Shown in pieces: positions 29,405 to 38,588 of a stretch of 61,925 nucleotides of DNA. The notes under the pieces were generated by a model. It ran no database searches, was not told the origin of the DNA, and worked only from the letters and a program-made list of their open reading frames with translations. Within the stretch, counting starts at the first letter, position 1, and each line of letters opens with the position of its first letter. Both the position numbers and the translations under genes were made by a program. This stretch comes from Prevotella sp. (GTDB lineage Bacteria; Bacteroidota; Bacteroidia; Bacteroidales; Bacteroidaceae), in NCBI GenBank assembly GCA_022779305.1, contig JALFSW010000077.1, positions 1-61,925 of the forward strand. Direction: 5' to 3'.

Positions 29405-30847
29405 TTACTCTTGGGGGAAGAAATCACCCTTCAGATTAGGTTCAAGCGCATATTCAACTTTGTTGATTTCCAAAAAATTGGTACCACATTCACCACCCAT
29501 TGATGCCGAGAGATAGGCTATTTTATCATCAACACCGATGTAGCCTTTTTGTCGTAACATGCGCAAAGCTGCACGGAAGATGTGCTGACTGGGTTTGTTG
29601 CGTTCCTGATAGAGAGGCAGCAAACCATAACTAAGATTTAACCAGCGTTGCAGCTTTTCTCTGTAACAGATTGCCAAGACAGGATTAGGACCACGGAACG
29701 ACGCCAAGGTGCGTGCCGTCTGACCTGTTACGCTGTCGGTGATGATGCCTTTCACACCCAAATATTCAGTGGCTTCGATGGCGTTCTTTGCCAGAAACTC
29801 ACGCTGGTCCTTGAGATTATTCGTCGGAACATTGAAGAAACCGAGTTTGTGGATGTCTTTTTCGGCTCTTTCGGCAATGCGCGCCATGGTTTGCACGGCT
29901 TCCAAAGGATATTTTCCGCTTGCTGTTTCGCCACTGAGCATCAGTGCATCGGTGCGTTCGTAGATGGCGTTGGCGATGTCGGTAACTTCAGCACGTGTGG
30001 GGCGTGGGTTGTTGATCATCGTATGGAGCATCTGCGTTGCTACGATTACGGGCTTTTTGGCGTCGATACATTTGCGGATGATGCTGCGCTGAATACCAGG
30101 GATTTGTTCGATAGGCACTTCGATACCCAAATCGCCACGGGCAATCATCACACCATACGAAACATTGATGATGTCGTCAATGTTGTCGAGTCCTTCTTGG
30201 TTTTCTATCTTTGAAATGATTTTGATGTCCGACTGACATTCGTCTAATATCTTCTGTACTTCCAGCACATCGGCTGCCGAACGCACGAACGAGTGGGCAA
30301 TGAAATCAATATCGAGTTCCACAGCGAGGTGGATGTTGCGGATGTCTTTTTCGGTGAGCGTCGGTAGGTCGATGTGTTCACCTGGGATGTTCACACTCTT
30401 GCGTGAACCGAGTTTACCGTCGTTTTGCACTTCCACAATCACTTCACCATTTTCGATGCAACGCACCTCCATATCTAATTCGCCATCGTCAAAAAGGATG
30501 TGGTCGCCCACTTTGACGTCTTGTGCCAAGTCTTTATACGATACGTTGATGACATCGTGTGCTGTTTTTTCATCGGGATGACCCACTATTTTCACCGTCT
30601 CACCCGTTTTATATTCGATGGGCGCATCGGCAATGGTTGAACGCACCTCAGGACCTTTCGTGTCGATGAGGATGGCGATGTGTGGAGAAACGGCACGTGT
30701 GTTTTTCACAATCTTGCGGATGCCTTCTTCAGATGCGTGAGCGGTATTGATACGCACCACATTCATACCTGCGAAAAACATCTTGCGCAAGAAATCAACA
30801 TCACATCTGAAATCGCTGATCGAACACACTATCTTTGTTTGCTTCAT
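29405..30847 (-). CDS. pyk: Pyruvate kinase
   Basis: 480 residues. TIM-barrel motifs: VVRINTAHASEEG, LIDTKGPEVRST, the B-domain (about 75-165), ISKIENQEGLDNIDDII, MIARGDLGIEVP, and VATQMLHTMINNPRPTRAEVTDIANAI. It makes pyruvate and ATP from PEP. The usual MLESM is MLHTM. It starts directly MKQTKIVCSISD, without an extra leader. Confidence 0.95.
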   Translation of the reverse strand: MKQTKIVCSISDFRCDVDFLRKMFFAGMNVVRINTAHASEEGIRKIVKNTRAVSPHIAILIDTKGPEVRSTIADAPIEYKTGETVKIVGHPDEKTAHDVINVSYKDLAQDVKVGDHILFDDGELDMEVRCIENGEVIVEVQNDGKLGSRKSVNIPGEHIDLPTLTEKDIRNIHLAVELDIDFIAHSFVRSAADVLEVQKILDECQSDIKIISKIENQEGLDNIDDIINVSYGVMIARGDLGIEVPIEQIPGIQRSIIRKCIDAKKPVIVATQMLHTMINNPRPTRAEVTDIANAIYERTDALMLSGETASGKYPLEAVQTMARIAERAEKDIHKLGFFNVPTNNLKDQREFLAKNAIEATEYLGVKGIITDSVTGQTARTLASFRGPNPVLAICYREKLQRWLNLSYGLLPLYQERNKPSQHIFRAALRMLRQKGYIGVDDKIAYLSASMGGECGTNFLEINKVEYALEPNLKGDFFPQE

Positions 30848-30904
30848 ATCTCTTTCGTTATGTTTTAATTCATTTTGAGAGGAACCCCCTCCCCTCTCTT
30901 CTTT

Positions 30905-30912
30905 GCAAAATT
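30905..30912 (-). promoter_or_regulatory. pyk promoter -7 element
   Basis: TAATTTTG on the minus strand, followed by CAAAG, 57 bases before the start codon. Confidence 0.5.
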
Positions 30913-31043
30913 AGCAATTAAATTTCACTTGAAAAATATTTTAACCCAAGAAACCATCAAAATTATGAGAATTAAACCTAAATGCTAACTTTATTTAACA
31001 GCGAAAAGTCACAAATGTTATCTTTCCTGCACCATGAATGCGC

Positions 31044-31051
31044 TAACTTTG
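31044..31051 (+). promoter_or_regulatory. Promoter -7 element of the DUF438 gene
   Basis: TAACTTTG followed by CAGCC; exact TAnnTTTG match, 66 bases before the start codon. Confidence 0.6.
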
Positions 31052-31116
31052 CAGCCATATCCCTGTCAGTAGAAAGGCGGGGAAAGACCAATTGGTAACA
31101 CAAAAAAAATATCTTT

Positions 31117-32703
31117 ATGGCAAACAAAATGAAAAATCATCTTCCAAAAATTGAGTTAGAGAAGCTCGAGCATTTGCTCGATATCAAGGAAAAATATGGG
31201 CGAGGCGAAATCAATATCGAAGAGGCACGCACGTTGCTCAACGAAAAGGTGGGCACACTCAAACCCTATCATTATGCTTTCATGGAACAAACGATGACCG
31301 AGGAAGACCCCGATGAATGTTTCCGTGAGGATATGAGTAAAATCAACGAACTCTTGTCAGGACTGATGGACAACGAACGACCAGCGTTGCCAGCCGATCA
31401 TCCGCTCACACATTATTACAGAGAGAACGACGAACTGCGCCGCATTTTGCTTGCTGCCGAGGATTTGGTGCAATATCCTGTCATCAAAAATCAATGGTTG
31501 GAGATTTTTGATGCGTTGCGCCAATATCCTATTCATTATGTGCGCAAACAAAATCAACTCTATCCAATTTTGGAGAAGAAGGGATTCAATCGCCCAACAA
31601 CAACGATGTGGAACTTCGACGACCTCATTCGTGACGAAATCAAAGAAGCCCGCCAAATGCTCGATGGCGACGAAGAGGTTTTTATAGAAAAGGTAACAGA
31701 ACTCATCACCTATGCGCGCGACTTGATGCTCAAGGAAGAGACCATTCTTTATCCCACATCGCTTGCCCTCATCACAAAAGAAGAATTTGAAGACATGAAG
31801 CGTGGTGACCAAGAAATTGGTTTTGCTTTCTTTGATGTTGAACCTGCTGAAAAGACAGAAACAACCACTACTGCAGCACCAACGAACCACGATTTGGCAG
31901 CCGACCTACAAGCACTTTTGGCAAAACATGGCTACAATGTGGGCAGTTCGGAACAGGTGCTTGATGTGGCTACGGGTAAACTAACACTCGAACAAATCAA
32001 TCTCATATATAAACATCTGCCAATCGACATTTCATTTGTAGATGAAAACGAAATTGTGAAGTTCTATTCGGACACCGACCACCGCATTTTCCCACGATCA
32101 AAAAACGTAATTGGACGTGAGGTATCAAACTGTCATCCTCGAAAGAGTGTTCATATCGTTAAAGAAATAGTGGAAAAGTTTCGCAGTGGTGAACAAGACA
32201 AGGCGGAATTTTGGATCAACAAACCTGAAGTGTTCATCTACATTGTCTACTTTGCTGTTCGAGACAAGGACGGAAACTTCCGTGGCGTACTCGAAATGAT
32301 GCAAGACTGCACCCACATTCGTTCGCTCATGGGTTCGCAAACACTCCTCACATGGGCCGAAAAGGAGGGAGCAACGTCTATGTCAATCGCAGAAACAGCT
32401 ACTGAGGAAACATCGGCCGACAGCACCCATCTTTCGGAAACGTTAATCGAAGCCCCTATCCAACTCACAGCCGACACCCGTTTGCGCGATCTCTTCGACC
32501 GCTACCCAGCATTGAAGAAAGAACTTGCACGCCAATATCCATCTTTCAAGATGCTCAACACGCCTTTGGGAAAGCTCATTCTCAAGAAAGCTACCATCGC
32601 CACAGCGGGCGAACGTTCGGGTTTGGGTACTGAAAAGCTCATCGCCCTCATTCAAAAATCGATAGAGCGAATGGGGGCTGAGAGATTGCCTAGGGATGCC
32701 TAG
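31117..32703 (+). CDS. DUF438 / hemerythrin-like / PAS protein with C-terminal DUF1858-like domain
   Basis: 528 residues. Order: DUF438 helical domain (about 10-80), hemerythrin-like helices (about 90-235, with HPLTHYYREN, PIHYVRKQNQLYPILEKKG and EETILYPTS), an acidic/Thr linker, a PAS domain (about 290-425, ISFVDENEIVKFYSD), and a final DUF1858-like segment (about 450-515, TRLRDLFDRYPALKKELARQYPSFKMLNTPLG). No membrane segment. Such architectures suggest an intracellular sensor of oxygen, NO or redox state; the ligand is unknown. The last codons and the TAG stop lie inside CTAG array 4. Confidence 0.82.
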   Translation: MANKMKNHLPKIELEKLEHLLDIKEKYGRGEINIEEARTLLNEKVGTLKPYHYAFMEQTMTEEDPDECFREDMSKINELLSGLMDNERPALPADHPLTHYYRENDELRRILLAAEDLVQYPVIKNQWLEIFDALRQYPIHYVRKQNQLYPILEKKGFNRPTTTMWNFDDLIRDEIKEARQMLDGDEEVFIEKVTELITYARDLMLKEETILYPTSLALITKEEFEDMKRGDQEIGFAFFDVEPAEKTETTTTAAPTNHDLAADLQALLAKHGYNVGSSEQVLDVATGKLTLEQINLIYKHLPIDISFVDENEIVKFYSDTDHRIFPRSKNVIGREVSNCHPRKSVHIVKEIVEKFRSGEQDKAEFWINKPEVFIYIVYFAVRDKDGNFRGVLEMMQDCTHIRSLMGSQTLLTWAEKEGATSMSIAETATEETSADSTHLSETLIEAPIQLTADTRLRDLFDRYPALKKELARQYPSFKMLNTPLGKLILKKATIATAGERSGLGTEKLIALIQKSIERMGAERLPRDA

Positions 32704-32794
32704 TTCACATAGGATTCCTAGGTTGCCTAGGGCGCCTAGATGACCTAGGGTTGCCTAGGAATTCTAGGTTACCTAGACTTTCTAGGCAATCTAG
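32690..32794. repeat. CTAG array 4
   Basis: CTAG at 32690, 32700, 32718, 32727, 32736, 32745, 32754, 32764, 32773, 32782 and 32791. It overlaps the 3' end of the DUF438 gene and fills the convergent gap to clpB. Confidence 0.88.
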
Positions 32795-32818
32795 AATCTC
32801 TCCCATTTCACATTCCTC

Positions 32819-35410
32819 TTACGCACTCCGAAACGTGAGGGCGTCGCCTGTATGGTCGATAATGATTGGGCGGTCGCGATGCACCGTGTCTGCCAACAAC
32901 GCACGGCTGAGATCATTGAGCACATAGCGTTGGATGGCACGTTTCACAGGACGCGCACCAAACTCAGGATCGTAGCCCACTTGTGCCAGATAGTCCACTG
33001 CCGCAGGCGTCCATTCCACATCAAAACCTTGTCCTTTCAACATCGTTTGCACACGGTGAAGTTGCAGTTCCACTATTCCCGCAATCTCCTTGCGTGTGAG
33101 CGGCAAGAACATGATTGTTTCATCTATGCGGTTCAAGAACTCTGGGCGAATCGTGGCTTTGAGCATGTCCATCACGTCAAGACGCGTATCTTCGATGATG
33201 CGTTCACGATTGTCGTCATTGAGCTCTTCAAACTTTTGTTGGATATGTGCCGAACCGAGGTTAGACGTCATGATGATGATCGTATTTTTGAAATTCACGG
33301 TGCGCCCCTTGTTGTCCGTCAGATGTCCATCATCCAAGACTTGCAGCAAGATGTTGAACACATCTGGATGCGCCTTTTCAATTTCATCGAACAACACCAC
33401 CGAATAAGGTTTGCGGCGCACAGCTTCTGTCAATTGTCCACCTTCATCATAGCCCACATATCCCGGAGGCGCACCAATGAGTCGCGAAACACTGAACTTC
33501 TCTTGATATTCGCTCATGTCGATACGCGTCATCATTTGTTCGTCATTGAAGAGATAGTCTGCCAATGCCTTGGCAAGTTCGGTCTTTCCCGTTCCCGTCG
33601 TACCGAGAAAGATGAAAGATGCAATCGGCTTTTTCGGATCTTGGAGTCCCGCTCTTGAACGTCTTACAGCATCGGCAACAGCCGTGATGGCTTCGTCTTG
33701 CCCAATGACACGACGATGGAGTTCGTCTTCGAGATGGAGCAATTTTTCACGTTCGCTTTGTAACATACGCGTGATGGGAATACCTGTCCAACGGCTCACC
33801 ACCTCTGCAATATCGTCTGCCGTTACCTCCTCACGCACCATAGCATCGTTGTTTTGTGCCGTTTGCAATTCGGTGCGCAAACGTTGGATTTCGTCCTCAA
33901 GGGCTTTCAGTTGTGAGTATCTGATTTCAGCCACACGCCCATAGTCTCCCTCTCGTTCTGCACGGTCGGCTTCGTATTTCAGGCGTTCGATTTCTTGTTT
34001 ATTTTGCTGAATTTTATCCACTAATGCCTTTTCACCTTCCCACTTTGCTCGTTGCGTTTGTTCCTGTTCTCGCAGGTCGGCAATCTGTTTGTCCAATAGG
34101 GCAATCTTCTCCGTGTCGTTCTCTCGCTTGATGGCTTCTCGCTCGATTTCTAATTGCTTCAACCTGCGAGAGATCTCGTCTAATTCTTCGGGCAATGAAT
34201 CACGTTCCATTCGCAGTTTTGCAGCCGCTTCGTCCATCAAGTCGATGGCTTTATCGGGCAAGAAACGATCCGAAATGTAGCGTTCCGACAACCTTACGGC
34301 AGCAATACAAGCATCGTCTTGAATGCGCACCTGGTGGTGATTTTCGTAACGTTCCTTGAGTCCACGCAGAATGGAAATCGCATCCAATTCATCAGGTTCT
34401 TCGATGAGTACGGTCTGGAAACGTCGTTCGAGTGCCTTGTCTTTCTCAAAATATTTTTGGTATTCGTTGAGCGTCGTCGCACCGATGGCTCTCAGTTCAC
34501 CACGTGCCAAAGCTGGTTTGAGAATGTTGGCAGCATCCATTGCTCCTTCTCCACCACCCGCTCCAACCAGCGTGTGGATTTCGTCAATGAAGAGAATGAT
34601 GTTTCCTTCGGCACTTGTAACTTCCTTCACAACACTTTTGAGTCGTTCTTCAAACTCTCCTTTATATTTTGCCCCTGCCAAGAGTGCGCCCATATCGAGC
34701 GAAAAGAGTTGTTTGTTTTTAAGGTTTTCGGGTACGTCGCCCCGCACAATGCGCTGTGCCAATCCCTCCACAACAGCCGTTTTACCCGTTCCCGGTTCTC
34801 CAATGAGTATCGGATTGTTCTTCGAACGGCGTGAGAGAATTTGCAAGACACGGCGTATTTCATCATCACGCCCAATAACAGGGTCGAGTCGCCCCGCCTT
34901 TGCATCTTCAATGAGGTTGCGCGCATATTTCTCCAAAGCTTGATAATTGTCGTCTGCACTTTGCATGTTCACTTTCTGACCTTTACGCAGTTCGTTTGTA
35001 GCAGCTTTGAAGAGGTCTTCCGTTGCCCCTGCATCTTTCAGTAGGCGAGATGCAGCCGATGGTATGCGCAAGATGGCGAGGAGCAAAGCCTCGATGCTCA
35101 CGAAAGCATCACCCAACTCGTTTGCAATGTTTTCTGCCTCTGTCAGCACTTTATTGGTTTCGGATGCGAGATAAGGTTCGCCGCCAGACACACGTGGCAG
35201 ATGTGCAATTTCACTCCCCACGGCTTGCGTGATGATTTGTGGTTGTATGCCTGCCTTCTGCAACACATAGTTTGCCACATCTTTTGCCGTGTCAAGCGTA
35301 GCCGCTAAGAGATGGATGGGCTGAATGGTTTGTTGTTCATTGCGTTGGGCAATGTTGATTGCCGCTTGCAATGTTTCTTGTGTTTTGATTGTAAATTTAT
35401 CGAATTTCAT
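32819..35410 (-). CDS. clpB: ATP-dependent disaggregase ClpB
   Basis: 863 residues from the ATG at 35410 (MKFDKFTIKTQETLQAAIN); a longer frame to 35596 has no conserved residues. Clp N-domain, first AAA+ module (GEPGTGKTAVVEGLAQ), the long middle coiled coil (about 400-520), and second AAA+ module (GTTGTGKTELAKALADYL, then GAPPGYVGYDEGG). With DnaK/DnaJ/GrpE it resolves aggregates. It is transcribed divergently from rpoD across a gap with copies of one inverted repeat. Confidence 0.97.
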   Translation of the reverse strand: MKFDKFTIKTQETLQAAINIAQRNEQQTIQPIHLLAATLDTAKDVANYVLQKAGIQPQIITQAVGSEIAHLPRVSGGEPYLASETNKVLTEAENIANELGDAFVSIEALLLAILRIPSAASRLLKDAGATEDLFKAATNELRKGQKVNMQSADDNYQALEKYARNLIEDAKAGRLDPVIGRDDEIRRVLQILSRRSKNNPILIGEPGTGKTAVVEGLAQRIVRGDVPENLKNKQLFSLDMGALLAGAKYKGEFEERLKSVVKEVTSAEGNIILFIDEIHTLVGAGGGEGAMDAANILKPALARGELRAIGATTLNEYQKYFEKDKALERRFQTVLIEEPDELDAISILRGLKERYENHHQVRIQDDACIAAVRLSERYISDRFLPDKAIDLMDEAAAKLRMERDSLPEELDEISRRLKQLEIEREAIKRENDTEKIALLDKQIADLREQEQTQRAKWEGEKALVDKIQQNKQEIERLKYEADRAEREGDYGRVAEIRYSQLKALEDEIQRLRTELQTAQNNDAMVREEVTADDIAEVVSRWTGIPITRMLQSEREKLLHLEDELHRRVIGQDEAITAVADAVRRSRAGLQDPKKPIASFIFLGTTGTGKTELAKALADYLFNDEQMMTRIDMSEYQEKFSVSRLIGAPPGYVGYDEGGQLTEAVRRKPYSVVLFDEIEKAHPDVFNILLQVLDDGHLTDNKGRTVNFKNTIIIMTSNLGSAHIQQKFEELNDDNRERIIEDTRLDVMDMLKATIRPEFLNRIDETIMFLPLTRKEIAGIVELQLHRVQTMLKGQGFDVEWTPAAVDYLAQVGYDPEFGARPVKRAIQRYVLNDLSRALLADTVHRDRPIIIDHTGDALTFRSA

Positions 35411-35441
35411 TATCTTTTCCTTTCTTTTTATATATCCTGCG

Positions 35442-35449
35442 CCAAGATA
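35442..35449 (-). promoter_or_regulatory. Possible clpB promoter -7 element
   Basis: TATCTTGG on the minus strand, one mismatch from TAnnTTTG, 31 bases before the clpB start. Confidence 0.4.
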
Positions 35450-35502
35450 TTTTGTTTTCGTTATCTGATGATTCTTTCTCAAATCACATACCAAAACGGC
35501 TA

Positions 35503-35521
35503 TTCTGCCATTATGACAGAA
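35503..35521. promoter_or_regulatory. Inverted repeat 1 of the clpB-rpoD region
   Basis: TTCTGCCATTATGACAGAA: 7-bp arms TTCTGCC/GACAGAA with one mismatch and a 5-base centre, upstream of clpB. A half-site ATGGCAGAA lies at 35545-35553. Probably a dimeric regulator site (inference). Confidence 0.6.
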
Positions 35522-35651
35522 ATAAACTTTAAAAATATGAAAGAATGGCAGAAAGATTAACTGTTCATGTTGTGAGAGGAGAAGATACACATGCAAGATG
35601 TGCTACAACGAAAATTTAGGATAAGAAAAATACAATAAAAATGGCAATATA

Positions 35652-35683
35652 TTTGTTCTTATAATAAAAAATTCATATCTTTG
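35652..35683 (+). promoter_or_regulatory. rpoD promoter
   Basis: TTTG (35652-35655), 20 bases, TATCTTTG (35676-35683) then CAAG: a full match to the Bacteroidetes -33/-7 consensus, 52 bases before the start codon. Confidence 0.75.
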
Positions 35684-35688
35684 CAAGT

Positions 35689-35711
35689 CATTCTGCCCGA
35701 ATGGCAGAATG
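35689..35711. promoter_or_regulatory. Inverted repeat 2 at the rpoD transcription start
   Basis: Perfect 9-bp arms CATTCTGCC and GGCAGAATG around CGAAT. It starts 5 bases after the -7 element, so it covers the likely start site and early leader. It shares the TTCTGCC-N5-GRCAGAA core with repeat 1. Confidence 0.7.
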
Positions 35712-35735
35712 AGCGCAACTCACTTATATATTTAT

Positions 35736-36608
35736 ATGAGACAACTTAAGATTTCCAAAAGTATTACTAATCGCTCAAGCGAAGCACTCGACAAATATCT
35801 CGTAGAGATAGGTCGCGAATCGATGATCAGTGTTGATGAAGAAATTGAACTTGCTCAAGAAATTCATCGAGGTGGCCGCCGAGGCGAAAGAGCAAAAGAA
35901 AAGTTAATTAAGGCTAACCTTAGGTTCGTCGTTTCTGTTGCAAAACAATACCAGCATCAGGGGCTTTCCCTAACAGACCTCATCGGAGAAGGAAATATCG
36001 GACTTGTGAAAGCAGCAGAAAAATTTGATGAAACGAGAGGATTTAAATTCATCTCTTATGCCGTTTGGTGGATTCGCCAGAGTATTCTGCAAGCCATTGC
36101 CGAACAAAGTCGCATTGTGCGTTTGCCACTGAACCAAGTAGGAGCAATTTCAAAAATCAACCAAGTGACGAACGAGTTTGTGCAACAACACAACCGCCGT
36201 CCTTCCATTCATGAATTGTCTGAACTCACGGGCATCGAAGAAGCACGCATCCGACAAAGTCAGAGTGCCGACAACCATCATATGAGCATCGATGCACCTT
36301 TCAGTGACGACGATGACAACTCAATGAGCGATATGCTTTCATCGGGTGAAGATTCAAGAACCGACCGAGGTGTAGACTTCGAGTCTATGTCGGACGACTT
36401 GAAAGCCGTGCTTTTTAATACACTCAAAGAGCGAGAACGAAAAATCGTTATTGAGTGTTTCGGCATCGGATGCCAAGAAAAGGGTTTGGAAGAAATCGGA
36501 ACAGAAATGGCACTCACACGAGAACGCGTTCGACAAATACGTGAGAAAGCCATCGAAAAAATACGCGAAAGCGGAAATGCACGGGTACTGATGAAATACC
36601 TAGGCTAA
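35736..36608 (+). CDS. rpoD: Housekeeping sigma factor RpoD
   Basis: 290 residues from [20 protein letters not shown] at 35736, the conserved Bacteroidetes start; the nine residues before it in the frame cover the inverted repeat. Region 2 has [21 protein letters not shown] and [15 protein letters not shown]; region 4 ends [20 protein letters not shown]. It lacks region 1.1, as usual in this phylum, and recognises TAnnTTTG promoters such as those listed here. The CTA codon near its end belongs to the first CTAG of array 5. Confidence 0.96.
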   Translation: MRQLKISKSITNRSSEALDKYLVEIGRESMISVDEEIELAQEIHRGGRRGERAKEKLIKANLRFVVSVAKQYQHQGLSLTDLIGEGNIGLVKAAEKFDETRGFKFISYAVWWIRQSILQAIAEQSRIVRLPLNQVGAISKINQVTNEFVQQHNRRPSIHELSELTGIEEARIRQSQSADNHHMSIDAPFSDDDDNSMSDMLSSGEDSRTDRGVDFESMSDDLKAVLFNTLKERERKIVIECFGIGCQEKGLEEIGTEMALTRERVRQIREKAIEKIRESGNARVLMKYLG

Positions 36609-36642
36609 AAATGGGATTTTTTTATATGAAATGGGAGATTTT

Positions 36643-36751
36643 CTAGGGTTGCCTAGAATGTCCTAGGTAACCTAGAAACTCCTAGGAAATCTAGAACAAC
36701 CTAGACAACCTAGAACAACCTAGACAACCTAGAAACCCTAGGCAATCCTAG
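36643..36751. repeat. CTAG array 5
   Basis: CTAG at 36643, 36653, 36663, 36672, 36682, 36691, 36701, 36710, 36720, 36729, 36738 and 36748, with one more in the rpoD 3' end at 36600. The very regular 9-10 base spacing includes repeats of CTAGAACAAC and CTAGACAAC. It lies between the convergent rpoD and the kinase-RapZ gene. Confidence 0.9.
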
Positions 36752-36764
36752 GCAATCTCCCATT

Positions 36765-38234
36765 TCACAGCTCCCTCCGAATACCTTGCTCTCTATGTTC
36801 GAGGAGGATGGTGATGCCATAGTGTTCGTGGAGATACTGGGCAAGGTGTTGTGCGCAATAAACAGATCGATGCTGTCCACCTGTGCAACCGAAACTGAAC
36901 ATAAGGTCGCTAAAGCCACGAGCAAGATAGCGCTCCACATGAACACTTGCCAAGGCATAGACCGATTCGAGAAAAGTAAGGATCTCACCATCGTCTTCCA
37001 AAAAGCGGATGACAGGTTCATCCAAGCCTGTAAGTTTTTTATAGGGTTCATAGCGACCAGGATTGTGAATACTCCTACAATCGAAGACATAGCCTCCTCC
37101 GTTTCCTGATGTGTCTTCGGGAATGCCTTTCTTATAAGAAAAACTAAAAATGCGCACAACAAGCGATGGGTCTTTCGACACCTCGGATGTTGCGTTGGTT
37201 GCAGTCTGTTGTGGCAATTGGGCAAAAGCAGGAAGGGCGGCAATCTTTCCTAAGATTTCCAAGAGATAATCATAACCATACCAGCGTTTACCATCGGCAA
37301 GCAAATCTCTGAGGTTCGCAATAGCAGGTGGAATAGAACGCAGAAAATGGGGTTTGCGTTCAAAGTAGCCACGGAAGCCGTAAGCCCCCAACACTTGCAG
37401 AAGGCGGAAAAGTACGAAGAGCGAAAGGCGGGCTACGAAGTGGTGTTTCGTGGGTGGCTCGGTATAGTGTTTCAGTTGGTTATAATACTCAAAAATGAGT
37501 CGCTTGCGAAGTTTGAACGAATATTTCGCACTGGCTTGCCACAGAAACGAAGCCAAATCATAATAGATAGGCCCACGTCTGCCACCCTGAAAATCAATAA
37601 ATTGCAGTTCACCCTTGGTATTGATCATGATGTTGCGTGCCTGAAAATCACGATAGAGAAAGGCGTCCATTGGTTCCGCTGTCAGGTCGGCTGCAAAGTT
37701 TTCAAAGTCGGCTTGCAAGCGCAGTTCATTGAAATCAACATCAACGGCTTTAAGGAAACAATACTTGAAATAATTCAAATCGAAAAGCACCGTAGTTTTA
37801 TCAAATGCTGCCTGCGGATAGCATTGCGAATAATCAAGATTTTTCGTACCCTCGATTTGTAGTCGGGGCAGTTCAGCAATGGTCTTGATGAGCAATTGCT
37901 CTTCAGCAGGGCTGTAATGTCCATCTGTCTCTCGTCCGTTTCGCAAGGCATCGAAGAGCGAAGTGTCGCCCAAGTCGGTTTGCAGATAACGGCTTTCATC
38001 GGTCGATATGGCGAGTACCTCTGGAACGTTGAGCTTACGGCTTCGGAAGTGGGCTGAAAGATAAACAAAGGCGCGATTTTCCTCTATGCTTGTTCCGATG
38101 ACGCCAATGACAGAGTGACCCGATGTGTCGGTCAGTCGGTAATAGACACGATTACTGCCAGCACCTGCAAGACGCTCGACATGTTCAGGTTCGTTGCCCC
38201 TCCATTGCTCATAAAGTGCGATGAGTTTTTCCAT
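36765..38234 (-). CDS. Aminoglycoside-phosphotransferase-like kinase fused to a RapZ C-terminal domain
   Basis: 489 residues. The N-terminal part (about 1-330) is an APH/choline-kinase-like domain: nucleotide loop GAGSNRVYYRL (24-34), catalytic loop YRDFQARN (194-201) and metal-binding IDFQGG (213-218); the usual HxD His is Tyr. The C-terminal part (about 355-489) matches RapZ-C: FSYKKGIPED, GGGYVFDCRSIHNPG, KLTGLDEPVIRFL and the sugar-phosphate loop GCTGGQHRSV (449-458). In E. coli that domain binds GlcN6P and RNA. APH relatives include AmgK, which phosphorylates MurNAc/GlcNAc. A cell-wall amino-sugar kinase with a built-in sensor is plausible (inference). Confidence 0.88.
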   Translation of the reverse strand: MEKLIALYEQWRGNEPEHVERLAGAGSNRVYYRLTDTSGHSVIGVIGTSIEENRAFVYLSAHFRSRKLNVPEVLAISTDESRYLQTDLGDTSLFDALRNGRETDGHYSPAEEQLLIKTIAELPRLQIEGTKNLDYSQCYPQAAFDKTTVLFDLNYFKYCFLKAVDVDFNELRLQADFENFAADLTAEPMDAFLYRDFQARNIMINTKGELQFIDFQGGRRGPIYYDLASFLWQASAKYSFKLRKRLIFEYYNQLKHYTEPPTKHHFVARLSLFVLFRLLQVLGAYGFRGYFERKPHFLRSIPPAIANLRDLLADGKRWYGYDYLLEILGKIAALPAFAQLPQQTATNATSEVSKDPSLVVRIFSFSYKKGIPEDTSGNGGGYVFDCRSIHNPGRYEPYKKLTGLDEPVIRFLEDDGEILTFLESVYALASVHVERYLARGFSDLMFSFGCTGGQHRSVYCAQHLAQYLHEHYGITILLEHREQGIRREL

Positions 38235-38259
38235 TGTAAGTATCTTTTATCGAGGACAT

Positions 38260-38478
38260 TTAAATGGTATCCTTGTCGTCTTCTTTGATGCGCTTAAGGA
38301 TTTCGTCGGCTTGTTTTTCTCCACGTTTTTTGTGGTCGTATTCCCGCAAAAAACCATCAATGAGCAAAATGATAATCATGATGCCTGCCGTTACCCACAG
38401 GTTGCGTGTGATAAAATAAAGCCCACCGATGACAATGAAGAGGGCAAGAAACATTTTCCAATTGATTTTGATTTTCAT
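38260..38478 (-). CDS. Small membrane protein
   Basis: 72 residues: a basic N-terminus, two close membrane helices (MFLALFIVIGGLYFI and LWVTAGIMIIILLIDGFL) and a charged cytoplasmic tail (KKRGEKQADEILKRIKEDD). No family recognised. It lies 25 bases upstream of the kinase-RapZ gene on the same strand, so cotranscription is likely. Confidence 0.65.
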   Translation of the reverse strand: MKIKINWKMFLALFIVIGGLYFITRNLWVTAGIMIIILLIDGFLREYDHKKRGEKQADEILKRIKEDDKDTI

Positions 38479-38588
38479 TTTCGTTTCGTTTAGTCGTTTT
38501 TTGCAGGTTGTGCAGATGAATGCTGCGTGTATGAAAATGGGGAGAAGGGAAAGACTAATCGGCTTTCCTTTCTCCCCTTTTCGGATAC

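Noticed and set aside
35411..35596. Extended clpB start at 35596
   Set aside because: The 62 extra residues are not conserved Clp sequence and cover the promoter and inverted repeat; MKFDKFTIKTQE is the family start.
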